Shown: positions 1 through 5,845, numbered from the stretch's first letter. The stretch: 5,845 bases of DNA from Ruminococcus sp. (GCA_017481395.1 JAFUPE010000045.1:1-5845); one strand, 5' to 3'. Translations and numbers: made by a program. Notes: generated by a model from the sequence alone, not told the origin.

Positions 1-59
1 CGAACCGGCGGTCTCCAGGGCCACAACCTGGCGCTTTAACCAACTAAGCTATAGTCACC
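1..59 (-). tRNA. tRNA-His (anticodon GTG), 3' end outside window
   Basis: Read leftward, the sequence folds as a tRNA. The 5' acceptor strand starts at 59, the TA of positions 8-9 is at 51-50, and the D-arm begins GCTT at 49. The 5-bp anticodon stem is CCAGG/CCTGG (31-27 with 19-15) around the loop TTGTGGC. Its anticodon GTG lies at 24-22 and reads histidine codons. The gene is cut in the T-loop at the window edge, so the 3' acceptor strand is not visible. The G at 59 fits the extra G(-1) that is typical of bacterial tRNA-His; the E. coli gene has the same layout. It lies 3 nt downstream of tRNA-Arg and is probably co-transcribed with it, with the two separated by RNase P and 3' processing. 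Confidence 0.93.
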
Positions 60-62
60 ATA

Positions 63-139
63 TGGCGCGCCAACAGGGACTCGAACCCCGGACCTACTGC
101 TTAGAAGGCAGTTGCTCTATCCTGCTGAGCTATTGACGC
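63..139 (-). tRNA. tRNA-Arg (anticodon TCT)
   Basis: This is a complete leftward tRNA of 77 nt including an encoded CCA (65-63). The acceptor stem GCGTCAA pairs with TTGGCGC with one G-U pair, and the discriminator base is G. The D-arm is GCTC/GAGC. The anticodon stem ACTGC/GCAGT encloses the loop CTTCTAA with anticodon TCT (105-103), which reads AGA (and possibly AGG) arginine codons. The T-loop is TTCGAGT. It is the first gene of a short tRNA transcript followed by tRNA-His, and it has its own consensus promoter just upstream. Confidence 0.95.
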
Positions 140-144
140 GTATG

Positions 145-166
145 AGGCTGTGAAAAATCACAGCCT
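145..166 (-). other. Perfect hairpin in the tRNA 5' leader
   Basis: This is a perfect 9-bp inverted repeat, AGGCTGTGA/TCACAGCCT, around a 4-nt loop (TTTT in the leftward transcript). It lies between the promoter at 171-199 and the start of tRNA-Arg at 139. The start point expected from the promoter is about 164-166, so the hairpin would sit at or within a base or two of the 5' end of the pre-tRNA. No T-run follows on the leftward strand, and only a broken T-rich stretch follows on the rightward strand, so a classical terminator is not well supported in either direction. Its role in leader stability, RNase P processing or attenuation is unknown. Confidence 0.6.
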
Positions 167-170
167 GATT

Positions 171-199
171 ATTATATATTAATATGAAGATTTTGTCAA
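171..199 (-). promoter_or_regulatory. Consensus sigma-70/sigma-A promoter for the tRNA genes
   Basis: Reading leftward, a -35 box TTGACA (199-194), a 17-bp spacer (193-177) and a -10 box TATAAT (176-171) match the vegetative consensus at all 12 positions with optimal spacing. The expected start is near 164-166, about 25 nt before tRNA-Arg. This strength is usual for stable-RNA genes. I see no clear intrinsic terminator between the UPF0210 gene (stop at 270) and this promoter, so some read-through from upstream is possible. Confidence 0.88.
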
Positions 200-269
200 T
201 ACTTTTAACACCAACAAATTAACGGAAATTAAAAGATTTTTAAAAAAATAATAAATAAAATGACGAAAA

Positions 270-1628
270 TCAGTTTTTGAGGCTCTGCATAGGTGCAGGA
301 ATTCTGCCACGGCGGTTGATAAATTTTGCAGGCGAGCCGTTTCTGACGGGCATTACAGGACCGTATCCAAGAAGTCCGCCAAAATCGAGGGTATCCCCTA
401 CACCCTTACCGATGGCAGGAATAAGACGTACAGCAGTAGTCTTTGAATTAACCATACCGATTGCGGCCTCGTCTGCGATAATCGCAGATATAACCTCGGG
501 GGTAGTATCGCCGGGAATGATAATCATATCAAGACCAACAGAGCAAACTGCAGTCATGGCTTCAAGCTTTGTAATATCAAGGGCACCTACCTCGGCGGCG
601 TGAATCATACCAGCGTCCTCAGAAACAGGAATAAATGCACCTGAAAGACCGCCAACATGAGAAGAAGCCATTACACCGCCCTTCTTAACTGCGTCATTAA
701 GAAGAGCTAAGGCAGCAGTTGTGCCATGGCAACCGCAGACCTCTAAGCCCATTTCCTCCAAGATATAAGCTACAGAGTCGCCTACAGCAGGTGTGGGTGC
801 AAGAGAAAGGTCGACAATACCAAAGGGCACGCAAAGACGCTTAGAAGCCTGCTGAGCTACAAGCTGACCCATTCTGGTAATCTTAAAAGCAGTACGCTTG
901 ATTTCGTCAGCAACCTGACTTAAGTCATAGCCGTCACACTTGGTAAGTGCGGCACGAACAACACCAGGGCCTGAGACACCAACATTGATAACACAGTCAG
1001 CCTCGCCAACACCATGAAATGCACCAGCCATAAAGGGATTATCCTCCGGCGCATTACAGAAAACTACAAGCTTAGCGGCACCAAGGCAGTTATTATCTGC
1101 AGTAAGCTCGGCAGCAGATTTAATAGCCTGACCCATCATCTTGACAGCATCCATATTAATACCAGCTTTTGTGGAGCCGATATTAACAGAAGAGCAAACC
1201 TTTTTAGTCTCGGCAAGTGCCTGAGGAATGCTTTCTATAAGTGCAAAGTCACCTGCGGCAAAGCCTTTCTGAACTAATGCTGAGTAACCACCGATAAAGT
1301 CAACACCTAAGGTTGCGGCGGCTTTGTCGAGAGTATGAGCAAACTTTACCACACCACTGTTCTGACAAGCGGCGGCAATATTTGCAATGGGAGTTACTGA
1401 AATTCGCTTATTAATAATAGGAATACCGTATTCACTTGAAATATCATTGGCGGTTTTAACAAGGTCCTCAGCGTAACGGCAAATTTTATCATACACCTTA
1501 TCGCAGGCTTTGTTAATATCGCTATCGATACAGTCGAGTAAGCTGATGCCCATAGTAACTGTGCGGACATCAAGATGCTCGTTATCTATCATATTTATGG
1601 TTTCTAATATATCTTTGGTTTCTAACAT
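270..1628 (-). CDS. UPF0210 / 'PFL family' protein (DUF711), function unproven
   Basis: The 452-residue product matches the UPF0210 (DUF711) family along its full length, close to the usual ~445-455 residues. Conserved stretches include the start-proximal [12 protein letters not shown] (22-33), [14 protein letters not shown] (146-159), [17 protein letters not shown] (195-211), [13 protein letters not shown] (273-285), [19 protein letters not shown] (302-320), [13 protein letters not shown] (326-338) and a C-terminal FGGLLG and IPAP. I see no signal peptide or membrane span, so it should be cytoplasmic. The old 'PFL' name refers to an early link with pyruvate formate-lyase; I see no evidence of that activity here and assign no reaction. 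It starts 8 nt after the ACT-domain gene. Its GAGGT ribosome site (1638-1634) overlaps that gene's TGA stop, which suggests translational coupling. The same ACT-UPF0210 pairing occurs in streptococci, as I recall. The ATG at 1628 is supported by that ribosome site at 5-nt spacing. The stop is TGA. Confidence 0.93.
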   Translation of the reverse strand: MLETKDILETINMIDNEHLDVRTVTMGISLLDCIDSDINKACDKVYDKICRYAEDLVKTANDISSEYGIPIINKRISVTPIANIAAACQNSGVVKFAHTLDKAAATLGVDFIGGYSALVQKGFAAGDFALIESIPQALAETKKVCSSVNIGSTKAGINMDAVKMMGQAIKSAAELTADNNCLGAAKLVVFCNAPEDNPFMAGAFHGVGEADCVINVGVSGPGVVRAALTKCDGYDLSQVADEIKRTAFKITRMGQLVAQQASKRLCVPFGIVDLSLAPTPAVGDSVAYILEEMGLEVCGCHGTTAALALLNDAVKKGGVMASSHVGGLSGAFIPVSEDAGMIHAAEVGALDITKLEAMTAVCSVGLDMIIIPGDTTPEVISAIIADEAAIGMVNSKTTAVRLIPAIGKGVGDTLDFGGLLGYGPVMPVRNGSPAKFINRRGRIPAPMQSLKN

Positions 1629-1633
1629 TTTTT

Positions 1634-1639
1634 ACCTCA
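1634..1639 (-). promoter_or_regulatory. Ribosome site of the UPF0210 gene overlapping the upstream stop
   Basis: In the leftward transcript TGAGGT holds both the TGA stop of the ACT-domain gene (1639-1637) and the GAGGT ribosome-binding core (1638-1634). The core is 5 nt before the ATG at 1628. A ribosome finishing the first gene would therefore stand on the start region of the second, the layout expected for coupled, stoichiometric synthesis. Confidence 0.8.
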
Positions 1640-1909
1640 AATCTTATGCATGCTATTGAAGATATCCTCATGCATAATGTGAATTTTTGTGCCTATAGAC
1701 TGCCCAAAGGCATCAAAATCAGCGTTGAGCTTTTCAAACGAAGGAACGTTTGCACGGTCAAGCTCTACAAGCATTACCATAGCGAACATATCCTGCAGAA
1801 CGCTCTGAGTAACCTCAACAACGTTCATGTTACGCTCTGCACAAAATGTAGATACCTTTGCAAGAATGCCAACGGTATCTTTGCCTAATACTGTAACAAC
1901 TGCTTTCAT
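1637..1909 (-). CDS. Small stand-alone ACT-domain protein, UPF0237 type
   Basis: The 90-residue product is essentially one ACT domain, a fold that binds small ligands (often amino acids) and works as a dimer or larger assembly. It opens MKAVVTVLGKDTVGILAKVS, the typical first beta strand, the glycine-containing ligand loop (G9-G14) and the first helix. The segment around NVVEVTQSVLQDMFAMVMLVEL follows as beta2/beta3, and the C-terminal half contains FDAFGQSIGTKIHI. It matches UPF0237 proteins such as the streptococcal member encoded next to UPF0210. It has no catalytic or DNA-binding domain, so a ligand-sensing or partner-regulating role for the coupled UPF0210 protein is an inference. GcvR of enterobacteria is a related ACT protein but has two ACT domains. 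The ATG at 1909 has an AAAGGAG site (1926-1920) at a rather long 10-nt spacing; no alternative start is apparent. The gene lies 39 nt after galU with no terminator in between. Confidence 0.92.
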   Translation of the reverse strand: MKAVVTVLGKDTVGILAKVSTFCAERNMNVVEVTQSVLQDMFAMVMLVELDRANVPSFEKLNADFDAFGQSIGTKIHIMHEDIFNSMHKI

Positions 1910-1948
1910 AATATGTATGCTCCTTTCAAAAGCAGAAAATTCACTTAA

Positions 1949-2824
1949 TTATAAAGTTTTTGCGAAATTCTTAAGATATTCTCTTAATGTATCGCCGATT
2001 TCGGTATGGGTAAGGCCGATTTCGATAGCTGCCTGCATAATACCGAACTTGTTACCTATATCATAGCGGGTGCCGGTATACTCGACGGCTGTCATACCCT
2101 CAGTAATCGCAAGCTCACGCATAGCATCAGTAAGCTGAATTTCGTTTTTAGCACCGGGCTTGGTGTGAGCAAGAATATCAAAAATCTCGGGAGGCAGTAC
2201 GCATCTGCCGAGAATTGAATATAACGAAAGAACATCTTCGTCACGCTGAGGCTTTTCTATCATATCGGTACATTTAAAAATGTTGCCCTCGATATTATCA
2301 ACCTTAACAGAGCTGTAATTACGGATAGCCTGCTTGGTAACAGGCTTAATACCTAAAACACCCTTACCATATGTACCGTAAGCATCTATAAGCTCTTTGG
2401 TAGCAGGTTTTTCGCCTCCTACAACAACATCGTCACCATAAAGTACCGCAAAAGGCTCGCCGCATACAAAGGACTTTGCCTTACTTATAGCGTGACCGAG
2501 ACCCAAGGTATCAATCTGGCGTATGTAATGGATGTTTGCAAGCTTGTCCAAATCCTTGATGGTTGAAAGCAAGTCATCCTTGCCGTCTTTCTCCAGAATA
2601 CCCTCAAGTACGGGAGCCTTGTCGAAATGGTCTTCGATAAAGCCTTTGCCTCGATTTGTAATGATAAGTATATCAGTAATACCTGAAGCGGCGGCTTCCT
2701 CTACAATGTACTGGATTGCAGGCTTGTCAACAATAGGAAGCATTTCCTTGGGCATAACCTTGGTTGCAGGCAAAACTCTTGTGCCTAATCCTGCAGCGGG
2801 AATAACAGCTTTTGTAATTTTCAT
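1949..2824 (-). CDS. galU: UTP-glucose-1-phosphate uridylyltransferase (GalU/GtaB)
   Basis: This cytoplasmic enzyme makes UDP-glucose from UTP and glucose 1-phosphate, releasing pyrophosphate. UDP-glucose supplies galactose interconversion and glucosylation of envelope polymers and exopolysaccharide. The 291 residues match the usual ~290-300. Family signatures are present in order: the nucleotide-binding N-terminus AAGLGTRVLPATKVMPKEML (10-29), DKPAIQY (33-39), RQIDTLGLGHA (102-112), the metal-binding YGDD (129-132), IEKP (189-192) and the C-terminal GTRYDIGNKFG (251-261) near the sugar site. I see no missing key residue. The start at 2824 is supported by GAGGT 6 nt upstream. It is the second gene of a leftward operon, 30 nt after the zinc/membrane-protein gene and 39 nt before the ACT gene. 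The allele could be called gtaB by Bacillus naming. Closely related nucleotidyltransferases (RfbA, GlmU-N) are less likely because they lack this full motif set. Confidence 0.96.
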   Translation of the reverse strand: MKITKAVIPAAGLGTRVLPATKVMPKEMLPIVDKPAIQYIVEEAAASGITDILIITNRGKGFIEDHFDKAPVLEGILEKDGKDDLLSTIKDLDKLANIHYIRQIDTLGLGHAISKAKSFVCGEPFAVLYGDDVVVGGEKPATKELIDAYGTYGKGVLGIKPVTKQAIRNYSSVKVDNIEGNIFKCTDMIEKPQRDEDVLSLYSILGRCVLPPEIFDILAHTKPGAKNEIQLTDAMRELAITEGMTAVEYTGTRYDIGNKFGIMQAAIEIGLTHTEIGDTLREYLKNFAKTL

Positions 2825-2854
2825 AATAATACCTCGTTAATTTCAAAATCAAAT

Positions 2855-3856
2855 TTAACTTAAAAACCTTGGTAAATATAAAATAATATAGTAAGAAGCT
2901 AAAAGGCTTAACGCCAAAGGAACATTAACACCACCCTTGGTGTTAAGCTTTGTATCAACTTCCTGCTGAGAAGCTGAGGTGTTTTTAATTTTAACTACTG
3001 ATTTAATTGTATGCTTATAATACCATCGGTTGCCAAAAATGCCGCAAAGGACTCTGATTAAAATCATAAGCAGAGAAATTGTGGTTGAGGCAATGCAGAT
3101 TACAAGCTGCTCTGTATTTAAAGAGGCGAAAAAGTCACCCAAAGCTCCGTAAACATTTAATCCGTAATTTGCAGTCATATTTGTAAGCATTTCGTTATAG
3201 AGCTCTCCGACTGTAACGACGACCTCTTTATGGTAGATATTCATATAAAGGTCTGCAAAAGTAAGCAATGCAAGTAATAGAGTAAAAACCGCACCTAACT
3301 TATACATTTTTCGGTAAAGCATCCAACCGCCGCCGAAAATAAAACCAACAAAAGAGAATCTGGTTCTTCCCTTCTCTTTAAGCTGTTTAAACTGAGGAAC
3401 GTAATAAGCAGTCGAGGTTTTTACAAATTTTGCAGCTTCTCCAGCCTTTACACCTTCGCCTAAATCCTCGTCAGCATTAACACCGCCTAAGGGGTCCATA
3501 ACAAATGCTGTACCAAAGCCGCCTTGGGGATTTTGCGAGTTTTCGTGCTGGGGCGGCACAGAGTAAGTGTTATGCTGTACACCTACAGGTTTACCGCAGG
3601 AATTGCAAAATCTGCTGTCGGCAGGATTTTTAGCCCCGCAAAACGAACATACAAGTTCATCCTGCTCGGTACTGTTAACCTCGCATTCACGTTGGTAGTC
3701 GTAATTTTCGCGGTGTCTGTTTAAATTAACGCAATTACCCTTTTCTTCATAGCAATCTCTGTGGTGAGGTGTGCCGCATATGGGACAAACTACCACGTCG
3801 TCGCCTTTTTCAAAGGGCTTATTGCAAACGGGACACACGTGTCCTTTATAATCCAT
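2855..3856 (-). CDS. RING-like/zinc-ribbon protein with DUF2628-like membrane domain
   Basis: The function is not known. From the ATG at 3856 the product has 333 residues. Residues 8-42 form a prokaryotic RING-like zinc module (C8xxC11, C24xxC27, H31/H32, C35, C42). Residues 70-87 form a short zinc ribbon (C70SFC73, C84NSC87). A polar Gly/Asn/Gln-rich linker follows (about 92-140). From about 167 comes a hydrophobic part resembling DUF2628: FVGFIFGGGWMLYRKMYKLG, then hydrophobic stretches at about 187-208, 251-275 and 312-332. There is no signal peptide, so the zinc modules are probably cytoplasmic and tethered to the membrane; the topology is inferred. An upstream in-frame GTG at 3865 lies inside the ribosome site and is rejected as the start. 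It heads the operon with galU, which hints at envelope or stress duties but does not prove them. It could act as an adaptor; ubiquitin-ligase activity should not be assumed from the RING-like pattern. Confidence 0.88.
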   Translation of the reverse strand: MDYKGHVCPVCNKPFEKGDDVVVCPICGTPHHRDCYEEKGNCVNLNRHRENYDYQRECEVNSTEQDELVCSFCGAKNPADSRFCNSCGKPVGVQHNTYSVPPQHENSQNPQGGFGTAFVMDPLGGVNADEDLGEGVKAGEAAKFVKTSTAYYVPQFKQLKEKGRTRFSFVGFIFGGGWMLYRKMYKLGAVFTLLLALLTFADLYMNIYHKEVVVTVGELYNEMLTNMTANYGLNVYGALGDFFASLNTEQLVICIASTTISLLMILIRVLCGIFGNRWYYKHTIKSVVKIKNTSASQQEVDTKLNTKGGVNVPLALSLLASYYIILYLPRFLS

Positions 3857-3861
3857 TATAA

Positions 3862-3870
3862 TCACCTTTT
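3862..3870 (-). promoter_or_regulatory. Ribosome site that fixes the start at 3856
   Basis: In the leftward transcript AAAAGGTGA occupies 3870-3862, with its AGGTGA core 5 nt before the ATG at 3856. The in-frame GTG at 3865-3863 is part of this same element, so it has no ribosome site of its own. This supports the shorter 333-residue protein rather than a 336-residue form. Confidence 0.82.
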
Positions 3871-3873
3871 AGT

Positions 3874-3902
3874 ATTATAACAAATAATATCCCTTAAATC
3901 AA
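3874..3902 (-). promoter_or_regulatory. Putative promoter of the leftward four-gene operon
   Basis: Leftward, a -35-like TTGATT (3902-3897, 4 of 6 matches to TTGACA), a 17-bp spacer and a perfect -10 TATAAT (3879-3874) precede the gene starting at 3856. The expected start point is about 3867. That leaves a leader of only about 11-12 nt, with the ribosome site at its very 5' end. No other convincing promoter is visible between the four genes, so this one probably serves all of them. Confidence 0.6.
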
Positions 3903-3936
3903 CAAAATTATTTGACAGTTTAACAAAGATATTATG

Positions 3937-3965
3937 TTTACATTTTATGGAGTTTGCGGTATAAT
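3937..3965 (+). promoter_or_regulatory. Promoter of prfB
   Basis: A -35 box TTTACA (3937-3942, 5 of 6), a 17-bp spacer and a perfect -10 TATAAT (3960-3965) give a predicted start near 3972. The leader is about 26 nt. It contains an AGAGAGG ribosome site (3984-3990) 7 nt before the ATG at 3998. Its -35 lies 34 bp from that of the opposing promoter, so the two transcription units are divergent. A further TTGACA at 3912-3917 has no good -10 at 16-18 bp. Confidence 0.78.
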
Positions 3966-3997
3966 ATTATGAGTATGATTAAAAGAGAGGTATTTTT

Positions 3998-5119
3998 ATG
4001 CTTCAGTTTGAGGAATTAAAGCTAAGACTTGAGGGCTCTAAGGCTGATATCGACGATTTAGCAGACGCTTTAGGATTAAAAGCTATGCGTTCGGAAATCG
4101 AACAGCTTGAGCACAGGGCGGCTGAGCCGGGCTTTTGGGATGACCTTGAGAATTCTCAGAAGGTACTTCAGCGTACAAGTAACCTTAAGGCAAAGGTTGA
4201 AGAATACGAAAAGCTTAGTTCTCTTTACGAGGATACAATAACACTTATTGAGCTTGCAAACGAAGAAGAAGACGAGAGTCTTTATGAAGAAGCGGTTTCC
4301 GACGTAGAAAATGTTGAGAAAAGCGTTGCTAAGCAAAGACTTCAGACACTTTTAACAGGTGAATACGACAAAAACAACGCCATTCTTACATTTCACGCAG
4401 GTTCAGGCGGAACAGAAGCTCAGGACTGGGCACAGATGCTTTACAGAATGTATACACGTTGGGCTCAGGCTCATGGCTTTAACGTTAAAGAGGTTGACTA
4501 TCTTGACGGAGACGAGGCAGGACTTAAGAGCGCTGTACTTTTAATTGAGGGAGAAAACGCTTATGGCTACCTTAAGAGCGAAGCAGGCGTTCACCGCTTA
4601 GTAAGAGTTTCACCTTTTGATTCTGCAGGAAGACGACACACCAGCTTCTCTTCCTTAGAGGTTATGCCCGAAATCGAAGAGGACACTTCAGTCGTAATTC
4701 CGCCCGAAGAAATCAAAATGGACGTTTACCGTGCATCTGGTGCAGGCGGTCAGAAGGTTAACAAAACCTCTTCGGCTGTTCGTCTTACTCATATTCCCAC
4801 AGGTATTGTTGTTGCTTCTCAGGTTGAGCGAAGCCAGTATCAGAACCGAGACGTAGCTATGAAGATGCTTATTTCAAAGCTGGTTGAGATTAAAGAACAG
4901 CAACATCTTGAAAAAATTTCTGACATCAAGGGTGTACAGAAGGAAATCACATGGGGCAGCCAGATAAGAAGCTACGTGTTTATGCCCTACACTATGGCTA
5001 AAGACCACCGTACAGGCTTTGAAACAGGTAACATTCAGGCAGTTATGGACGGCGACTTAGACGGCTTTATCAATGCTTATCTTAAGGCTTTAAGCCAAGG
5101 CGAAATTCAAAATAACTAA
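3998..5119 (+). CDS. prfB: Peptide chain release factor 2, without programmed frameshift
   Basis: RF2 recognises UGA and UAA in the ribosomal A site and triggers release of the finished protein. The 373-residue product is collinear with E. coli RF2. The codon-reading tripeptide SPF is at 205-207, the catalytic GGQ at 250-252 within RASGAGGQKVNKTSSAVR, and residue 246 is Ala. An N-terminal helical domain carries EPGFWDD (43-49), and the C-terminus is conserved (RSYVFMPYTMAKDHRTG, 324-340). SPF and GGQ separate it from RF1, which has PxT. Most bacterial prfB genes contain an in-frame UGA at codon 26 that is bypassed by +1 frameshifting. Here codons 25-26 are TTA GGA (4070-4075) and the frame is open from ATG to TAA, so this autoregulation is absent. 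The ATG at 3998 has AGAGAGG 7 nt upstream. The next gene starts 21 nt downstream with no terminator between. Confidence 0.97.
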   Translation: MLQFEELKLRLEGSKADIDDLADALGLKAMRSEIEQLEHRAAEPGFWDDLENSQKVLQRTSNLKAKVEEYEKLSSLYEDTITLIELANEEEDESLYEEAVSDVENVEKSVAKQRLQTLLTGEYDKNNAILTFHAGSGGTEAQDWAQMLYRMYTRWAQAHGFNVKEVDYLDGDEAGLKSAVLLIEGENAYGYLKSEAGVHRLVRVSPFDSAGRRHTSFSSLEVMPEIEEDTSVVIPPEEIKMDVYRASGAGGQKVNKTSSAVRLTHIPTGIVVASQVERSQYQNRDVAMKMLISKLVEIKEQQHLEKISDIKGVQKEITWGSQIRSYVFMPYTMAKDHRTGFETGNIQAVMDGDLDGFINAYLKALSQGEIQNN

Positions 5120-5140
5120 TTTTTAGAAAGAAGAATATAT

Positions 5141-5845
5141 ATGAAATATCTTGTAATGCTGTGCGACGGTATGGCAGACGAGCCAAGTGCTATACTTAAC
5201 GGCAAAACACCTATGGAGCTTGCAAACAAACCTATGATGGAAAAGCTTGCAAAAAACGGCGAGGTAGGCTTAGCAAGAACTGTAGAAGACGGCATGAGCC
5301 CGGGCTCAGACGTTGCTAACTTGGCGGTACTCGGTTATGATGCTAAGAAATACTACAGTGGACGTTCTCCTCTTGAGGCGGCAAGTATCGGCATAGACCT
5401 TAAGGACAGTGACGTTACATTCAGATGCAACCTTGTAACCCTTAGTGACGAGGAAAATTATGAGGATAAAACTATTCTTGACTACTGTGCTGATGATATC
5501 TCGACAGAAGAAGCAAGGAAGATTATCGAGACAGTTGAAGCTGAGCTTGGCAACAGCGAGTTTAAGTTTTATTCAGGCGTTTCTTACAGGCATTGTCTTG
5601 TCTGGGACAAGGGAAATCCTAAGCCCGGCAAGCTTACTCCTCCTCATGATATTACAGGCAAAGCCATTAAAGAATATTTACCTACAGATGAGGCAAAAGA
5701 AAAGCTTCTGCCTTTAATGGTAAAGAGCTATGAGTTCTTAAAGGACCATCCTGTTAATAAAGAAAGAGAAACACGTGGCAAAAGGCCTGCCAACTCTATC
5801 TGGCTTTGGGGCGAGGGTACTAAACCTTTGCTTGACAGCTTCGAG
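5141..5845 (+). CDS. apgM: Cofactor-independent phosphoglycerate mutase, ApgM type (3' end outside window)
   Basis: The visible 235 residues are the N-terminal part of a protein that usually has about 400. The family belongs to the alkaline-phosphatase-like metalloenzymes and interconverts 3- and 2-phosphoglycerate in glycolysis and gluconeogenesis without 2,3-bisphosphoglycerate. Visible motifs are the metal-binding start MKYLVMLCDGMAD (D9), the nucleophile region PGSDVANLAVLGYD (54-67, probable catalytic Ser56), SGRSPLEAASIG (73-84), CNLVT (96-100), GVSYRH (146-151), PPHDITGKAI (167-176) and NSIWLWGEGTKP (218-229). The C-terminal metal ligands lie outside the window. It starts at the ATG at 5141, 21 nt after prfB. 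The upstream AGAAAGAAG gives only a weak ribosome site, so coupling to prfB translation is plausible. Some relatives of this branch are annotated as homoserine kinase or phosphonopyruvate decarboxylase-like, so the exact substrate is less certain than the family. Confidence 0.88.
   Translation, partial: MKYLVMLCDGMADEPSAILNGKTPMELANKPMMEKLAKNGEVGLARTVEDGMSPGSDVANLAVLGYDAKKYYSGRSPLEAASIGIDLKDSDVTFRCNLVTLSDEENYEDKTILDYCADDISTEEARKIIETVEAELGNSEFKFYSGVSYRHCLVWDKGNPKPGKLTPPHDITGKAIKEYLPTDEAKEKLLPLMVKSYEFLKDHPVNKERETRGKRPANSIWLWGEGTKPLLDSFE

Noticed and set aside
1..139. tRNA genes as an integration site for a mobile element
   Set aside because: No integrase, no repeated tRNA 3' fragment and no change in gene character is visible next to them.
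200..269. Intrinsic terminator after the UPF0210 gene
   Set aside because: The stretch has T-runs on the leftward strand but only weak A/T-only pairing before them and no GC stem, so I could not support a terminator.
277..603. Open frame on the + strand antisense to the UPF0210 gene
   Set aside because: It is a shadow of a strongly conserved gene on the other strand, with no ribosome site or recognisable protein. The same holds for the other antisense frames at 1014-1277, 1646-1888, 1827-2066, 2006-2218, 2532-2840, 3524-3724 and 4076-4336, and the alternative-frame ones inside prfB and apgM.
3863..3865. GTG as start codon of the zinc/membrane protein
   Set aside because: It is part of the AAAAGGTGA ribosome site that serves the ATG at 3856, has no ribosome site of its own, and lies almost at the predicted transcription start.
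3881..3914. Inverted repeat CAAATAAT / ATTATTTG flanking the -35 of the leftward promoter, a possible operator
   Set aside because: The arms are only 8 bp, nearly all A/T, and 18 bp apart. In about 130 bp of AT-rich DNA a match like this is expected by chance roughly once in two such regions.
3912..3917. TTGACA as a second -35 box for prfB
   Set aside because: The hexamers at 16-18 bp spacing do not resemble TATAAT. The promoter at 3937-3965 explains prfB better.
3975..4019. Short upstream frame of 14 codons in the prfB leader overlapping the prfB start
   Set aside because: Its ATG lies about 3 nt from the predicted transcript start and has no ribosome site. Nothing beyond position supports translation.

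Overview
The window is ordinary bacterial chromosome, most likely from a low-to-moderate-GC Clostridia member (Oscillospiraceae/Ruminococcaceae-like is my best guess). The reasons are AT-rich intergenic DNA, AGGAGG-type ribosome sites, frequent TTA/CTT leucine codons, and Firmicutes-like versions of GalU, the ACT/UPF0210 pair and a zinc-ribbon/DUF2628 membrane protein. The taxonomic call is inference from style and remembered family sequences. I see no mobile element, CRISPR array, phage gene or toxin-antitoxin pair.

Left part (1-199): two leftward tRNA genes, tRNA-Arg(TCT) and then tRNA-His(GTG). The His gene is cut by the window edge. They are driven by a consensus promoter (TTGACA, 17-bp spacer, TATAAT). 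A perfect 9-bp hairpin lies in the 5' leader between promoter and tRNA-Arg.

Middle (270-3856, all leftward): an apparent four-gene operon. In transcription order it holds a cytoplasm-facing (inferred) RING/zinc-ribbon protein with C-terminal membrane segments, galU (UDP-glucose synthesis), a stand-alone ACT-domain protein of the UPF0237 type, and a UPF0210/'PFL family' protein. Gaps are 30, 39 and 8 bp with no terminator between them. The last two genes form a conserved pair whose stop codon and ribosome site overlap. A promoter at 3874-3902 can drive the whole set.

Right part (3937-5845, rightward): a divergent promoter drives prfB (peptide-chain release factor 2) and, 21 bp later, a cofactor-independent phosphoglycerate mutase of the ApgM type that runs off the window. 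This prfB is a single uninterrupted frame: it lacks the programmed +1 frameshift used by most bacteria to autoregulate RF2, and the site is replaced by sense codons at codons 25-26.

The genes are mostly housekeeping: translation (tRNAs, RF2), sugar-nucleotide supply for envelope polymers (GalU) and glycolysis (ApgM). The parts of unknown role are the zinc/membrane protein at the head of the galU operon and the ACT/UPF0210 pair at its end.
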